From positions 496,001-560,000 of the forward strand of contig JANFNE010000032.1 of NCBI GenBank assembly GCA_024867545.1: a stretch of DNA of 64,000 nt, given 5' to 3'. The translations under genes and the position numbers were made by a program. This document shows, in pieces, positions 1 through 11,800 of the stretch. The notes under the pieces were generated by a model that saw only the letters and a program-made list of their open reading frames with translations, had not been told where the DNA came from and ran no database searches. This DNA is from Phytopythium helicoides. Taxonomy: Eukaryota > Oomycota > Peronosporomycetes > Pythiales > Pythiaceae. Position 1 is the first letter of the stretch. Every line of letters begins with the position of its first letter.

Positions 1-1
1 C

Positions 2-859
2 ATGCGCTACTGGAAGGAGGAGGTGTACTCGCTGAACACGTCCATGAAGATCCGCACGCAGATCCTGTGGAAGATCATGCAGCAGAAGGCTGTGTGGCGT
101 ATCCTGGCGTTCATTTGGTTCTTCACGCTGTTCCTCGGCATCAAGTTCAGCAACTCGACGGCGGTCATTAGCAAGTGGGCAGGTGCATCCGGCGACAACT
201 CGCTCGTGGTCAAGACCATCTCGGACGTGGTCATGATCTCCATCATGTTTGCCTGGCGCTACTTCTTCATGAACCGCCAGTGGCCAATCTTCTTCGGCAT
301 GGCGCCGCTCTTCCAGATCGTGCCCCACCTCTTCGTAGCATTCATGACGGCGCTTGACGTTGTGCGCAACCGCTACTTCTACCGCGTCTTCTACTCGATG
401 ACATACGTGGCCGACGGCATTGGTCTGTTGAACACGATCGTGCCCGTGACGGAGATCGTCCAGGAGGGCTCGGAGGGAGCGCTGATCGGCCTGACATTGA
501 CGCTGCAGCGCTGCGTCAACATCTTCGTCGACACCAACTCATACGGCATCTTCAAGGGCACCAACTACTACAGCACCGAAGAAGTGGCCGCCGACACCTC
601 GGGCGCTCACTGGGACGTGCTGTTGTCGCTATTCCTCAACTTCGGTCTCAACGCGCTCGCGTGGATCGGCCTCTTTTTCCTACCGTCGCAGAAGCTCGAT
701 GCTCAGCAGCTGCGCATGTACGGCGGCTTCACCAAGGCTGCCAGTGGCTGTATCGTCGCCTTCTGTCTCGTGCTCTTCTTGTACTCGCTGATCGTGACCA
801 TCATGTCGTTCGTGCCCAGCGCCGCGTGCTCAATCCTCGTTGGAGGCACCGACTGCTAA
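2..859 (+). CDS. FBT-like multi-pass transporter, 5' end outside window
   Basis: This is the C-terminal 285 residues of a multi-pass membrane protein; the window starts inside the gene. The first ATG is an internal methionine, because the two downstream paralogues have the same segment (RYWxEKxYSLxTSxKxR) in mid-protein. Several hydrophobic helices are visible. The end of the protein, from the LFLNFGLNA helix to a Cys-rich terminus, aligns with both paralogues. The full-length neighbours resemble the oomycete branch of the folate-biopterin transporter (MFS-related) family, so the same assignment is made here. The substrate cannot be read from sequence. It is the most diverged of the three tandem copies. 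Confidence 0.75.
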   Translation: MRYWKEEVYSLNTSMKIRTQILWKIMQQKAVWRILAFIWFFTLFLGIKFSNSTAVISKWAGASGDNSLVVKTISDVVMISIMFAWRYFFMNRQWPIFFGMAPLFQIVPHLFVAFMTALDVVRNRYFYRVFYSMTYVADGIGLLNTIVPVTEIVQEGSEGALIGLTLTLQRCVNIFVDTNSYGIFKGTNYYSTEEVAADTSGAHWDVLLSLFLNFGLNALAWIGLFFLPSQKLDAQQLRMYGGFTKAASGCIVAFCLVLFLYSLIVTIMSFVPSAACSILVGGTDC

Positions 860-1515
860 TCCAGCAAGTGGCACGTTGCTGAGCTAGTCCAGAAGTGAAT
901 CGAAAAGTATTTTATGTATGAAAAATGGGATCTCCATGCGTGCTCTCTACAATCTTGCATCTGGCGAATGTTCCCATCGCGACCAGAACGTGTTGTTGCA
1001 TGCGGCACGCAACTTGCATGACGTCAGTCGAGGAGGGTGGTCATCACTTCTATGAAAGTCTCTTGTGCAAGGTGTCGAAAAAAAAGAGTATCCATGGGGA
1101 TCGGGAAATCATGGTAAGAACACTTGCCATGTGCTTCGGATTAGAACGTAGTGGAGTTGTACATCAGACAAAGGCGCGGGACGACGCGAACGCCAGCGTT
1201 GCTCACATCACTATTCCCATCTCTGCCGCTCTACTATCAATGCGTATGTACCCTTGGTGTATGCATTCGCAGCCGCGCTGGACGTCAACTGCTGCAGATG
1301 GTGACTTGCGACCAAGTTTCAGGCCAAGAGGATCACAGCCCAGCTGGTGATGTTGATTTCCACCTGGGAGAATGCGGTGAGAGAGGGTGAGGACCAGGTC
1401 GGGCTGCGTCCTGACCCCATGGGATGCATCTCTTCACAGTGCTCACTTCTGCCTGCGCTTCGTTGAGCGACTTCGTCAGCACTGGATGTGGCCAGACGCT
1501 ACGAACTACAACAAA
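860..1515. other. Intergenic region between transporter copies 1 and 2
   Basis: No convincing gene is present; short ORFs lack family resemblance. The last part (1441-1475) carries a 35-bp block that recurs unchanged upstream of the next paralogue. Confidence 0.6.
1441..1475 (+). promoter_or_regulatory. Conserved core-promoter block with initiator-like TCACTTC
   Basis: These 35 bases are identical to 3583-3617, upstream of the next transporter. The block begins with TCACTTC (1443-1449), which fits the oomycete initiator consensus (YCAYTYY). It lies 73 bp upstream of the ATG at 1516. The duplication could also simply reflect recent copying of the gene with its 5' UTR. Confidence 0.5.
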
Positions 1516-3168
1516 ATGAGCGGCGCACCAGGATTCAAGACCTTCCAGTCGCCGTCGGGGACGGAAAACGCTAGTGATCTGGGACATCAGCCCCACCTAC
1601 CGACAGGACCAAGCAGCAACGTCGAGACTCCCGACTCCCGGTTCATTGCCGGGCACCAGTTCTACAACCATGAGATGTATGGCAGTCTACGCAAGGGAGG
1701 CGCCGTCAATTTCTGGTCGATGGAGTGCCTCGGCCTGATTGCCGCCACTTTTTCCTCAGTTTTCTCGCTGACTACTCTAAACACCGTCTTCCAGCCACTG
1801 CTTCAAATGCAATTTGGTTTATCGACTGAAGAAAGTGTGGCAGCACAGCGGCTTACAACCATGCCTCTCGTGTTCAGCTTCTTCGTCGGCATGTTGTCTG
1901 ATTCCTACCCGATTATGGGGATGCGGCGCAAGGGCTACACAGTTGTGGGACTTATCGTGACGACACTGAGCTTTCTCGTGATGGCTGCCCTTAGCAGTGC
2001 TGCCGACAACGCCGACCCGAACATCGGGCTCGTCGTGTCTGCCATTTTGGTTGCGACAGTTGCAACCCTTGGCAATCTGATGTCGTATTTGAGCGTCCAC
2101 ACTCGAGTGATTGAGCTGTCCCAACGAGAGCCACTCGGCTCACGAGGAGCCATTCAAGCCTCTTATCTGATTTTCCGATTTATTGTGACGCTAATCGCCC
2201 AAATGGCCATTTACGGTGTTTGGGGATCCGGTCGCAGTGGCCCAAATATCTCTCTAGCCGTCGCACTTGTGATTTTTGCGGTCATTATGATTGCTCCTCT
2301 GCCAATCATTTGGCGATACTGGCACGAGAAATCGTATTCGCTGTCAACATCCATCAAGGTAAGAAGCCGCATCTTCTGGAAGATCCTCCAGCAAAAAGCT
2401 GTCTGGCGTGTGGTCGTCTTCATGTCTATCTACACGTTGTTCCTGAACATCTCGTTTCGCGATTCAGTTGCGGTGGAATTTGCATGGTCCGGTGCCGACA
2501 AGGACAACTATCTCATTGTCCAGGCCATTGGAAGTGCTGTTACATTGTTGACTGTGATTGTTTGGCGACGCTCGTTCATGAATCGTCCGTGGCGACTATT
2601 TTTTGGCCTCGCTCCCGCACTCGTGATTCTTCCTCACTTGGTTGCTGCAATCCTCACATGCCTCGATATCGCTCGAAACCGATACCTTGTCCGCGTGTTG
2701 TATTCTATATCAACCGCCGGTCTTACGATTTCCTTCCTCACAAGCATTGTACCGCTGACCGAGATCATTCTCGAGGGCTCTGAGAGTGCAATGGTCGGAC
2801 TCTCCATCTCCCTCTACTTCCTCGTCGAAATCTTCGTCGGCACCAACTCAAACGGACTGTTTCAAGGCAGCAACTTCTACGACCCAGCCGCCGCCGCTGT
2901 AGATGCGCCGGACTCGCGAGTGGATGTCTTGCTGTCGTTGCTTCTCAACTTCGGCCTCAACGCAATCGCATGTGTCGGTCTCTTCTTCCTTCCCGCGCAG
3001 AAGCTCGATTGCCAGCAACTGCGCATCTATGGCGGGTACACCAAGTCGGCCAGCGGTGCGCTGGTGGCGTTCGGTTCTGTGCTGTTCCTCTACTCGATGG
3101 CCATCACGCTCATGTCGTTCGTGCCGGGTCTTCAGTGCGCCAAGATCGCCGGTGGCTCTGGCTGCTAA
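1516..3168 (+). CDS. FBT-like multi-pass transporter, tandem copy 2
   Basis: A 550-aa membrane protein. The open frame extends upstream to 1387, but the ATG at 1516 (MSGAPGFKTF) is chosen because the paralogue starts at the equivalent codon. After a hydrophilic N-terminus of about 65 residues come the family-typical segments: a tryptophan-containing first helix (NFWSMECLGLIAA), then GMLSDSYPIMGMRRK in the first cytosolic loop. This loop resembles the SDCxPIxGxRR loop of oomycete folate-biopterin transporter-like proteins. About 12 hydrophobic helices follow. The last roughly 130 residues are identical to copy 3, while mid-protein helices differ. It probably sits in the plasma or an organellar membrane; the substrate is unknown. 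Confidence 0.8.
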   Translation: MSGAPGFKTFQSPSGTENASDLGHQPHLPTGPSSNVETPDSRFIAGHQFYNHEMYGSLRKGGAVNFWSMECLGLIAATFSSVFSLTTLNTVFQPLLQMQFGLSTEESVAAQRLTTMPLVFSFFVGMLSDSYPIMGMRRKGYTVVGLIVTTLSFLVMAALSSAADNADPNIGLVVSAILVATVATLGNLMSYLSVHTRVIELSQREPLGSRGAIQASYLIFRFIVTLIAQMAIYGVWGSGRSGPNISLAVALVIFAVIMIAPLPIIWRYWHEKSYSLSTSIKVRSRIFWKILQQKAVWRVVVFMSIYTLFLNISFRDSVAVEFAWSGADKDNYLIVQAIGSAVTLLTVIVWRRSFMNRPWRLFFGLAPALVILPHLVAAILTCLDIARNRYLVRVLYSISTAGLTISFLTSIVPLTEIILEGSESAMVGLSISLYFLVEIFVGTNSNGLFQGSNFYDPAAAAVDAPDSRVDVLLSLLLNFGLNAIACVGLFFLPAQKLDCQQLRIYGGYTKSASGALVAFGSVLFLYSMAITLMSFVPGLQCAKIAGGSGC

Positions 3169-3645
3169 CGAAGGAAGAGGTTCGAAGTGATTGTGATTGA
3201 GTTGTGAGAGATTTGCATCTGTGTAACGATGGATAAGGCTTTTTCATGTCGAATTTTTCTTCAGGACGCTGCCTGACCTTGTCTTCTCCCTCTATCTCAC
3301 GGATGGAAATCAATTGGAGGTGTAGTTTGCACCCAGGGTGGCTACGAATGTAGACATAGAGAAATCCTAAGAGAAAAAGATGGAAATCGATGTGTGCAAC
3401 GCTGACGTTCGCGTCGTCCTGAGCCTATTTACCGGTATTAGAGGCGTGCATTGCAACACCTCCAAATCCTAAGACAAAACCACATGGCAGGCCACGTAAC
3501 CATGATTAGCTGTCTGCGCGGGTACGTCATTTTCTCCTCTTGCAAAGCCTCAGGATCCCGTGGCATTGCCGTCCTTCGCAGAGCTCACTTCTGCCTGCGC
3601 TTCGTTGAGCGACTTCGACTGTGAAAACCCGACAACGGCATCATA
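3169..3645. other. Intergenic region between transporter copies 2 and 3
   Basis: No ORF of interest. It holds the second copy of the 35-bp promoter block at 3583-3617. Confidence 0.6.
3583..3617 (+). promoter_or_regulatory. Second copy of conserved core-promoter block
   Basis: Identical to 1441-1475. Its TCACTTC (3585-3591) lies 61 bp upstream of the ATG at 3646. Sequence on either side differs from the other copy apart from scattered matches. Confidence 0.5.
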
Positions 3646-5301
3646 ATGAGCGGCGCACCAAGATTCAAGACCTTCCAGTCGCCATTGGGTATGGACACCA
3701 CTAGTGATCTGGGACATCAGCCCCACCTACCGACAGGACCAAGCAGCAACGTCGAGACTCCCGACTCCCGGTTCATTGCCGGGCACCAGTTCTACAACCA
3801 TGAGATGTACGGCAGTCTACGCAAGGGAGGCGCCGTCAATTTCTGGTCAAAGGAGTGCCTCGGCCTGATTGCCGCCACTTTTTCCTCAGTGTTTTCGATG
3901 ACCGCTCTTGACGCTATTTTGCAGCCGCTGCTACACTTGACATTCGGTTTATCGACTGAAGAAAGTGTGGCAGCACAGCGGCTTACAACCATACCTCTCG
4001 TGTTCAGCTTCATCGTCGGCATGTTGTCTGATTCCTACCCGATTATGGGGATGCGGCGCAAGGGCTACGCGGTTGTGGGAGTAATCGTGACGACACTGAG
4101 CTTTCTCGTGATGGCTGCCCTTAGCAGTGCTGCCGACAACGCAAACCCTGACATTGGACTCGTTGTTGCTGCTATCTTGTTTGCTGCAACAGCATCTCTC
4201 GGGAATCTGATGTCGTATTTGAGCGTCCACACTCGAGTGATTGAGCTGTCCCAACGAGAGCCACTCGGCTCACGAGGAGCCATTCAAGCCTCTTATCTGA
4301 TTTTCCGGTACATGGTCACGCTTGTCGCCCAAGTGTGTGTCTATGGTCTCAGCGGGAGCAACGAAGAGACCGCAACCGACTGTCCCCTTGCCGTCGCACT
4401 CGTGGTTTTTGCGGTGGTTATGCTCACACCCCTACCAATCACTTGGCGATTCTGGAAAGAGAAGTCGTACTCGCTGTCAACATCCATCAAGGTGAGAAGC
4501 CGCATCTTCTGGAAGATCCTCCAGCAAAAAGCTGTCTGGCGCGTGGTCGTCTTCATGTCCTTCTACACGTTGTTCCTGAACATTTATTTCTACGAGCCGA
4601 TCGCAATCGAATGGGCATGGTCCGGTGCCGACAAGGACAACTATCTCATTGTCCAGCTCATCAAAACTGTTGTAATGCTGCTTACTGTGATTGTTTGGCG
4701 ACACTCGTTCATGAATCGTCCGTGGCGACTATTTTTTGGCCTAGCGCCGGTGTTTGTAATTCTCCCTCACTTGGTTGCTGCAATCCTTACCTGCCTCGAT
4801 ATCGCTCGAGACCGATACCTTGTCCGCGTGTCGTACTTTCTTACGTGCGTTGGAAACGCTATCTGCTTCCTCACAAGCATTGTACCGCTGACCGAGATCA
4901 TTCTCGAGGGCTCTGAGAGTGCAATGGTCGGACTCTCCATCTCCCTCTACTTCCTCGTCGAAATCTTCGTCGGCACCAACTCGAACGGACTGTTTCAAGG
5001 CAGCAACTTCTACGACCCAGCCGCCGCCGCGGTAGATGCGCCGGACTCGCGAGTGGATGTTTTGCTGTCGCTGCTTCTCAACTTCGGCCTCAACGCAATC
5101 GCATGTGTCGGTCTCTTCTTCCTTCCCGCGCAGAAGCTCGATTGCCAGCAACTGCGCATCTATGGCGGGTACACCAAGTCGGCCAGCGGTGCGCTGGTGG
5201 CGTTCGGTTCTGTGCTGTTCCTCTACTCGATGGCCATCACGCTCATGTCGTTCGTGCCGGGTCTTCAGTGCGCCAAGATCGCCGGTGGCTCTGGCTGCTA
5301 A
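3646..5301 (+). CDS. FBT-like multi-pass transporter, tandem copy 3
   Basis: A 551-aa paralogue of the preceding gene in the same orientation, 477 bp away. The N-terminal tail is nearly identical and the C-terminal part (from about VPLTEIILEGSESAM onward) is identical to copy 2. Patches of clear divergence fall in membrane segments, for example around 4306-4470 (the YMVTLVAQVCVYGL region) and 4570-4680. The GMLSDSYPIMGMRRK loop is kept. It is assigned to the oomycete folate-biopterin-transporter-like family by that loop and overall helix pattern. The substrate is not determinable. No intron is needed. Confidence 0.8.
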   Translation: MSGAPRFKTFQSPLGMDTTSDLGHQPHLPTGPSSNVETPDSRFIAGHQFYNHEMYGSLRKGGAVNFWSKECLGLIAATFSSVFSMTALDAILQPLLHLTFGLSTEESVAAQRLTTIPLVFSFIVGMLSDSYPIMGMRRKGYAVVGVIVTTLSFLVMAALSSAADNANPDIGLVVAAILFAATASLGNLMSYLSVHTRVIELSQREPLGSRGAIQASYLIFRYMVTLVAQVCVYGLSGSNEETATDCPLAVALVVFAVVMLTPLPITWRFWKEKSYSLSTSIKVRSRIFWKILQQKAVWRVVVFMSFYTLFLNIYFYEPIAIEWAWSGADKDNYLIVQLIKTVVMLLTVIVWRHSFMNRPWRLFFGLAPVFVILPHLVAAILTCLDIARDRYLVRVSYFLTCVGNAICFLTSIVPLTEIILEGSESAMVGLSISLYFLVEIFVGTNSNGLFQGSNFYDPAAAAVDAPDSRVDVLLSLLLNFGLNAIACVGLFFLPAQKLDCQQLRIYGGYTKSASGALVAFGSVLFLYSMAITLMSFVPGLQCAKIAGGSGC

Positions 5302-5808
5302 GGTTGGAAGCTGGCGGAAGAATCGCTTGCGTGTAGTGAGAGAATTGCATCCTCCGTGCGTGATCTTGTCGCCTCGAAGGTCTCAGATTGCGCTCAATCC
5401 AAGTGTGAGTGAGTCATGCGTGTGAATGAAGTACGTACGTACGTAGCTGCTCGACGCTTCTGACTAAGAAAAAAACGTCCTGCTGACTTCCTTTCTCTCG
5501 CTCTCATTATGCAACCCTCCGTTTACCTTCGCGTCACCTCCATCCATCCACCTTCGCGCGACCTCCGCCTTCTTCCGGTTGAACCCCCATGTTCTTCGCC
5601 GACAACAAGTTGCACTGCCTCCGAGCCACCTTCAGGCTGGCGCGCTGTACGCCCGAGAAAGTCCGCGCAGCGCTCGCCCCGCGCCGTCGACGCCTCCCCA
5701 CGCCCACTGCTGCTGCGCGCGCCAAGCGAGCGAACGCCCCGCGCCGCTCGCGGTCGCCGCGCTCTTCTCCGGGTCTCAGGAGCCCCGTGAACGGTCGGGG
5801 AGCGATAA
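5302..5808. other. Intergenic region upstream of EPG5-like gene
   Basis: Contains a short ACGT microsatellite near 5430-5445 and CT-rich sequence near 5488-5510. Long antisense ORFs overlapping 5523-6406 are shadows of the GC-rich 5' end of the next gene. Confidence 0.5.
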
Positions 5809-8800
5809 ATGGAGGCTGTGCGCAAGAAGAGCCGCCGTGGGCACGGAAGGAGGAAGCCCAGGCAGCAGGAGGCGGCTGCGGAGCTACAGGACGAACCGCT
5901 GCAGGTTGTGAGCCTCGTGGAGGACCTTGGGGAGGATGAGCCCGTGCCGGCGGAGCTGCTGGACGCGTTCGAGGCGCTGGACGACGTGCCGCCGCTAGAG
6001 GATGTTGAAGTGCGCGACGGAGACAGGATCGCGGCCTTGGATGACGAAATTGCGGAGAACGAAGAGGCGCTGCTGGCGATTCTGGGCGCAGGTGGAGCCG
6101 ATGGAGAGGAGAAGGGCGACGAGGCAGACGCTGCGGCCAGCGACAACCACGAAGATGACCTGCTTGTTGCGGAGGCGAGCGGATCGTTTCCTGGAAACCA
6201 CGGCCGGGATGACGATGGATCGATTGAACAGCCCAGCGGGTTTGCTTCGGTCGACCGCGAGAAACAACGGAGCCCTCTCTCCGTAGATATGCCGAGCGCG
6301 CCAGCGTTTGAGATGGAAGAGGATACGGCGCCAGCAGAAGCGGTAGGCAAGTTATCGATGGCGAATGTCGATGTGACCTCTTCAATTGGCCCAAGCGCGC
6401 CGGCATTTGACTTTATGGACCTGCACGAATCGGATCAACACGCGACCGAGGGCATGGATTCCGTTGTAACAGCGTCAACAGGTATTGCACTACCCTCGGC
6501 TCCCCCACTGTTTCATGACGCCGAAAGTGAGCAGCCAGTGGGAACGAATGGAGGCGATGTCAAGCCTACTAGCGTTAAGGCTGGTGTTGGATCGCAGAAC
6601 CTCGAGGCGCCACCTAGAAGGCCGACGGCACCTTTGGCTTTTCATTCGGTTGTTGTCGAGACGGACGAAGGATCAAACACGTCAAGCGCATCAGCTCCAT
6701 CCGCTCCTCTCGAGTTTGAGATTGATGAAAACTATGCGGCATATCGAGAAACTCCTCGCGTGGCGTCCGCTCCTTCATTATCACCAACCTCGTCAAAGCA
6801 GCTTCGCCACTCCGTAAGCTTTGAGGACCCAGCAAAGCTTGAGCCAGTGACTCGGGCGCACCTTCGTGTCGACTCAGGCGTGTCGGCAAAGAATGCCACC
6901 GTAGCTGTTCGAGCATCGCTTGCCAAATCGAAGGTCTCCGACGCCCACCGAAACAGCATTTACCCATCGGTTCCTGTGACTACCATGGACGACTCAACCA
7001 AGACGGCTTCAACAAAACTGCAAGAGCGGAAAACGTACGAGAGCTTATTGAAAAAACAGCATATCCGGGTCAACTTGGAGCCGTTCGTCAACTTTGAAAT
7101 GAATCTAATGCGCGCGGAGGCATCCCAGAAGCGGCAGGAAATGAAAATGCGACACATTGAAGCAAACAAGGGTGAACTATATGCGCGCCTGGAGCGTTAC
7201 CTGTTTTCAGAGTACATCTTGCGCACAGCATCGTCGTCACTAGAAGCGTCAAAGAATGAAATCGACACTCTTGTTAAGAAAGGTACATGCTTTTTATTGT
7301 TATTGGTTTGACTTCTGCCGACAGTCAATTGTGGTAACTAACAGTTTGTGCTGTGTTGGCTGTACAGTGTGGACAATAGAGAAGAAACGGCTGTCACTAT
7401 CAAAGCGTTGCGGTGATAATGTGGAGATCGACCAACAGCTGGAATTTCAGACGGCCAAGTTTGAAGCACAGAGGCTTGAACGGCTGCGTTCACATCTCGA
7501 TAAGTTGCGCCAACTTCGCACAGTGGAGTCGACGATGCACACATTTGATCGTGCAACCGCGTTCTTTCATGTGGAGCAGTACCTGAACAGTGTGCTGCAA
7601 GACCCCAACTTGATTGCTTTTCTCAATAAGATGGGTGCGTCATGTGCTACCGGCAGCAGCACTCAGCCTGGCACCTACGCAGGATTCGCGGACTTGGATT
7701 TGGTCCCAGACACAATCAATTTTTTCGATGCGCTGCCTGCAGGAACTCCCCTGTCGTCAGCCGTCGACCACTTGAAGTACTGCATCGATGTGCTGGTGTT
7801 CTTTGAGAAGAAGGTTACGCTTGAGGAGAAGGGATTGTTTAGTCGGATTCCGCAGTCGTTTTACCGTGGTGAGCTCGTCATGCAAAGCACGGGAGGAAAG
7901 GTTCTTGGTCATCATGGTGGAGGCTACAAAGGGTCTGAGCGGAAAGTAAAGTGCTATGCATGCGGTTGTCTGAATTCGCCGATGGCCACAAACCAGTGGT
8001 GCAGACTGTGCGAAGGTTGCGAGGTTGTGTTGTACATGCCGCCGTCGTCCGTGTCAACAAAGTCGAACGAATGGTACTCGAGTGTGATCCGCTTTCGGCA
8101 GTCATTGCAAAAGTGGATCTCAACATGCTTACAGGCGTTGCTACGAACGAAGGCACTCAGCAATATGCCGTTTTTGCTAATGCACATCATGTATCTTCCT
8201 CGTATCTCGACGGACGAACGATCTTGGGTGCTTCGTTTCCTCCAATTTCCCAGAGGTATGGTGGCTGCAGATGGGTCGCTGAAACTTGAGTGGAACGAGG
8301 ACTTGGTAGACCACTACTTGGCCATGATGCACCTTGTTTTCCACCCGGAAAAATTGCGGAGAATGGCTATCCTCGTCTCTAGTGGCCCGACCACTGCACT
8401 CTCATCCAAGATAAAGCCAAAGACGAAAAAGTTCGATGAGAACGGCCTCGTCTCACCGGAGTGGGTGTTGCTTGAAAATCCCGAAATGTTAGATCGGTAC
8501 TACTTGTCGGATGACGACTTTGTTGCGGTGCTGAACCAGTTCCCGAACTCGTTCGCGTTTGAACAAGTGTTTCGATGCGGTTCAGATGTGAAGAAGAGCT
8601 TTAGTCGTGCACTGACACTTGTATTAGAGTTTACAAACAGCTTGCGCGCGTTCCAGGAGTTTGAAAAGTTACCTTCGAGAGTGGCGCAGCTCCTAGGCGA
8701 ACTGTTAGCGTACGCTGCGCAAGTACCGGAGGTGATTGCAGCCCGTTCGCGTGCTGACGAGGCAATGTTCTATCCCACATTGTTTGACCAACTCTTTTTG

Positions 8801-11800
8801 ACGGCATTAAACGGACTGATGCTTTCCGATAGCAACCGAGTCGCTTGGAAGTACTTGAACTGCTTCCCGTTTGGATCACTCACGGAACCAGCGAAGTGGG
8901 ATGTTCTCGCACTACTGCTGTTCAATATTCCAAATGTCCCGGAAGAAGCAAAGTCAGCTTCTGGTTGGATGCGCTTTGTGAATGGACGGACAACTGGAGG
9001 AAATTCCGAGTCTAGGCAACCTGTTCGACAAGTACTTTATGACCTCATTTCTCACGACACGGAAAACGCGGTGCATTTGCTCTCGGCTGTTGCAAATCTA
9101 GCGGCGTCATGCCCGATCAGCGACGGGGATGTTTTCAAGCATCGCAGCGATCTTGTTGCAGTCGCAGTTCATGAACTGTTTGTTGCAGGATTTACTGTGC
9201 CTGCATGCAAAGCCGCACTCGGGGATAGCGGCGATCGCGCTGCTGTTCCAATCAGCCAAATATGCTTGTCGCACCCATGGGTAATCTCGTTACTCATCAC
9301 GCTGCTTTTCAAGTACCACGAGTGTGCGGAGACGTGGATTCGAGTATTTGAAACCTTTCCTGTGAATCGTTGGGTACCAGGCAGACAGGATTTGACGACA
9401 ATTCAAGAATGGCTGCAGCTAGATGAGACGAACGCACCTCGAAGTCAGCTGGCGCGCTTCCTCCTTGACCGCATTAACTGGGAATATGATGTAAAGCACG
9501 AGGAACTTTTCACGTCTGCTGCAATCCACCGACGAGTATCCCTGATCGTAGCAGAGTCGCTGGTACTTTATAAGACTCGTCGCGAGCGAGCGACAGAGCC
9601 AGCCGCAGCTGTTGTCGTATCGGGAAGTGGGGCACCACAGAAGCTGGAGGTCGCAGCGATCACAAAGTCGATTCGCCGAGCGCTATGGCTAGATGAAAGT
9701 GTGGATTTTGAAAAATGGTGCTGGAGGCTTATACTGAAGCTGAAGTTCTACTCACCCAAGACGCATGAGCCTTATCTCAAGTTGATTGACGTACAACGAG
9801 ATCGATCACGCGAAGCCCTGACTCTTCGCCGCTGGTTCTCAGCCATTTCAACTAACGCTGCACTCCTTCACAAGGGAGTTCAATTTTATACTTCTGTGGA
9901 AGAAGAAGTGTTACGATGGGGTGAACAAAATGGTGAAGCTTCGATAGATGGGAGCGGTCAATCCGAAAACGTTCATGCTGGGGGTCCTATCCAAGAAATC
10001 GGCGTTGAAAGCAGCGCCGACGAAGCAGATTGTGCGGAAGTTACTGATGTGTCAACTGCAGCACAGACAACCGAGCCGATCGTTGCGTATGTTATTTGCC
10101 AAATGACGTCGTTTCTGTTCACAGACCGGTTAGACCGATGGGAACCATTGCTGGTTCTCCTCAAGCGAGCTATGTTTCCTGCTGCTGTGCGAGTGCTGGA
10201 TAATGTTCTGCCGGTGTTGTCTCGTTTGAACACGAAGAAGCGATTACTGACGACTGATTCATCACCCGATGCAGAGAGTGGTGAGGTTGAGCAATCTGAA
10301 AGTGCAGGTTTGCAAGCACGTCGAAAATCTCTCCAGAGTGAGCAACTAGACCACGATATCGATGTCTGCATGGCGGCGATCCAGTCGCTAAACATCACCG
10401 AGCTGCTAGAGTTTATCCGCGCGTTACACCAGTTTTCTTACATTAATGCAGAAGAGATGCACCGCATGCAAGATGTTCTCCACAAAGGGTACATTGGTGG
10501 TTGGGAGAGCACAGCGAAGTCTCAGATCCAGGCAAAGTTGCGCATCATTCGAATCTGCAGCCGTTACCTCCACCCTGTTGTGCTTCCTGCACTTATCAAC
10601 GAAAACTTTCCCGAGTCAAATCCTGTCGCCTTGACGACGTCTGCTTTGCTCCACGGTGCAATGTCATGGATATCGACGGCACTACGTGGGGGTGAGCAAG
10701 ATGCGGATCCTGATTCAGTAATTGCAATGGCTACGTCCGCTCTATCAACCCGAAACTCATCCCTGACCGCAAATGCATCAATGGCTTCCGGGGCAAGCGG
10801 CATGCTAAAAGGTGGCTTTGGACGCTGTTCAATATCAGCACGATCCCTAGCAATGCTAATCGAACGTGCATTCGAGTACGCAACGGATGATTCGGGACTG
10901 ATTGAATTAGCGTCAATCTGGCTGAATGCCTTGCTCCAAGTGCCGTACTGGTATGAGAACTACGCGTTCCGTTTCCTTGTGGACACATTGCTGCACTGCA
11001 CAATGAGCTACGACAACCCTAGGCGCCTCTCTGAGATCTCCGACATTCAAGTATCGGCAAGTTCTTCAAGGATGACTTTCGATGTTGCTCTTCGATTCCA
11101 GCAGGCATTTGATCGATATTGCAGCGCTTTGAAGCGAAGAAAAGAACAACTAGACCACCCAAGCGAGGTCTTCGTCGAAGACGATGATACTCTAGCCACT
11201 GTTAGCTTCCTTCCCTCTTCAAGTGGGTCGGTGGCTTTCTCTTCCATGTTTGGTGGCGCGGGAGATACCGCTCAGTATGTGGAGGGGTGCCCACACCTAG
11301 CGCTCTGGCTGCTGTTGATCGAAACACGACAGGAGTTGCCATTGTTCACTGCGATGGGGCAGTTGATGATCAATTGTGAGCCGAAAACCGCAAAAAAGAT
11401 GCAAAAGCTGCAAACAGAGGGGAAGTTGACCTCTGCGCTTGCGGATCTCGGTATCAACACATCACCGGCTGTATTGTCAACTGGAGTGGTGGTTCAAAGT
11501 CGCGCGCTGCAATATGGTCACTCTTCCTTCGAATCTCTATCTCAGTTTCGCATCTACAGATGGTGTGCGTATTGCCTCGAGTTGGCGGAGTCGGACAAGC
11601 TTCAAATCGTGTACTGGCAAGTATTGTTTGCCCTCTACTTTGCGTGCACCGGTGGATCGCATGTTTTTGGACACTACTTCTTGGAGCGTAGCAAGCGCGT
11701 ATCTCTGCGGACAGAATTGCAAGCGAAACTAAGGAAGATGACAAACTATTGTTCGAATCAGGCACAATTGACGCTGACGGCGAACAGCAAAGGAGGGAAT

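Noticed and set aside
5523..6406. Long antisense ORFs
   Set aside because: They overlap the EPG5-like first exon and its GC-rich leader and have low-complexity Ser/Arg/Pro composition typical of shadow frames.
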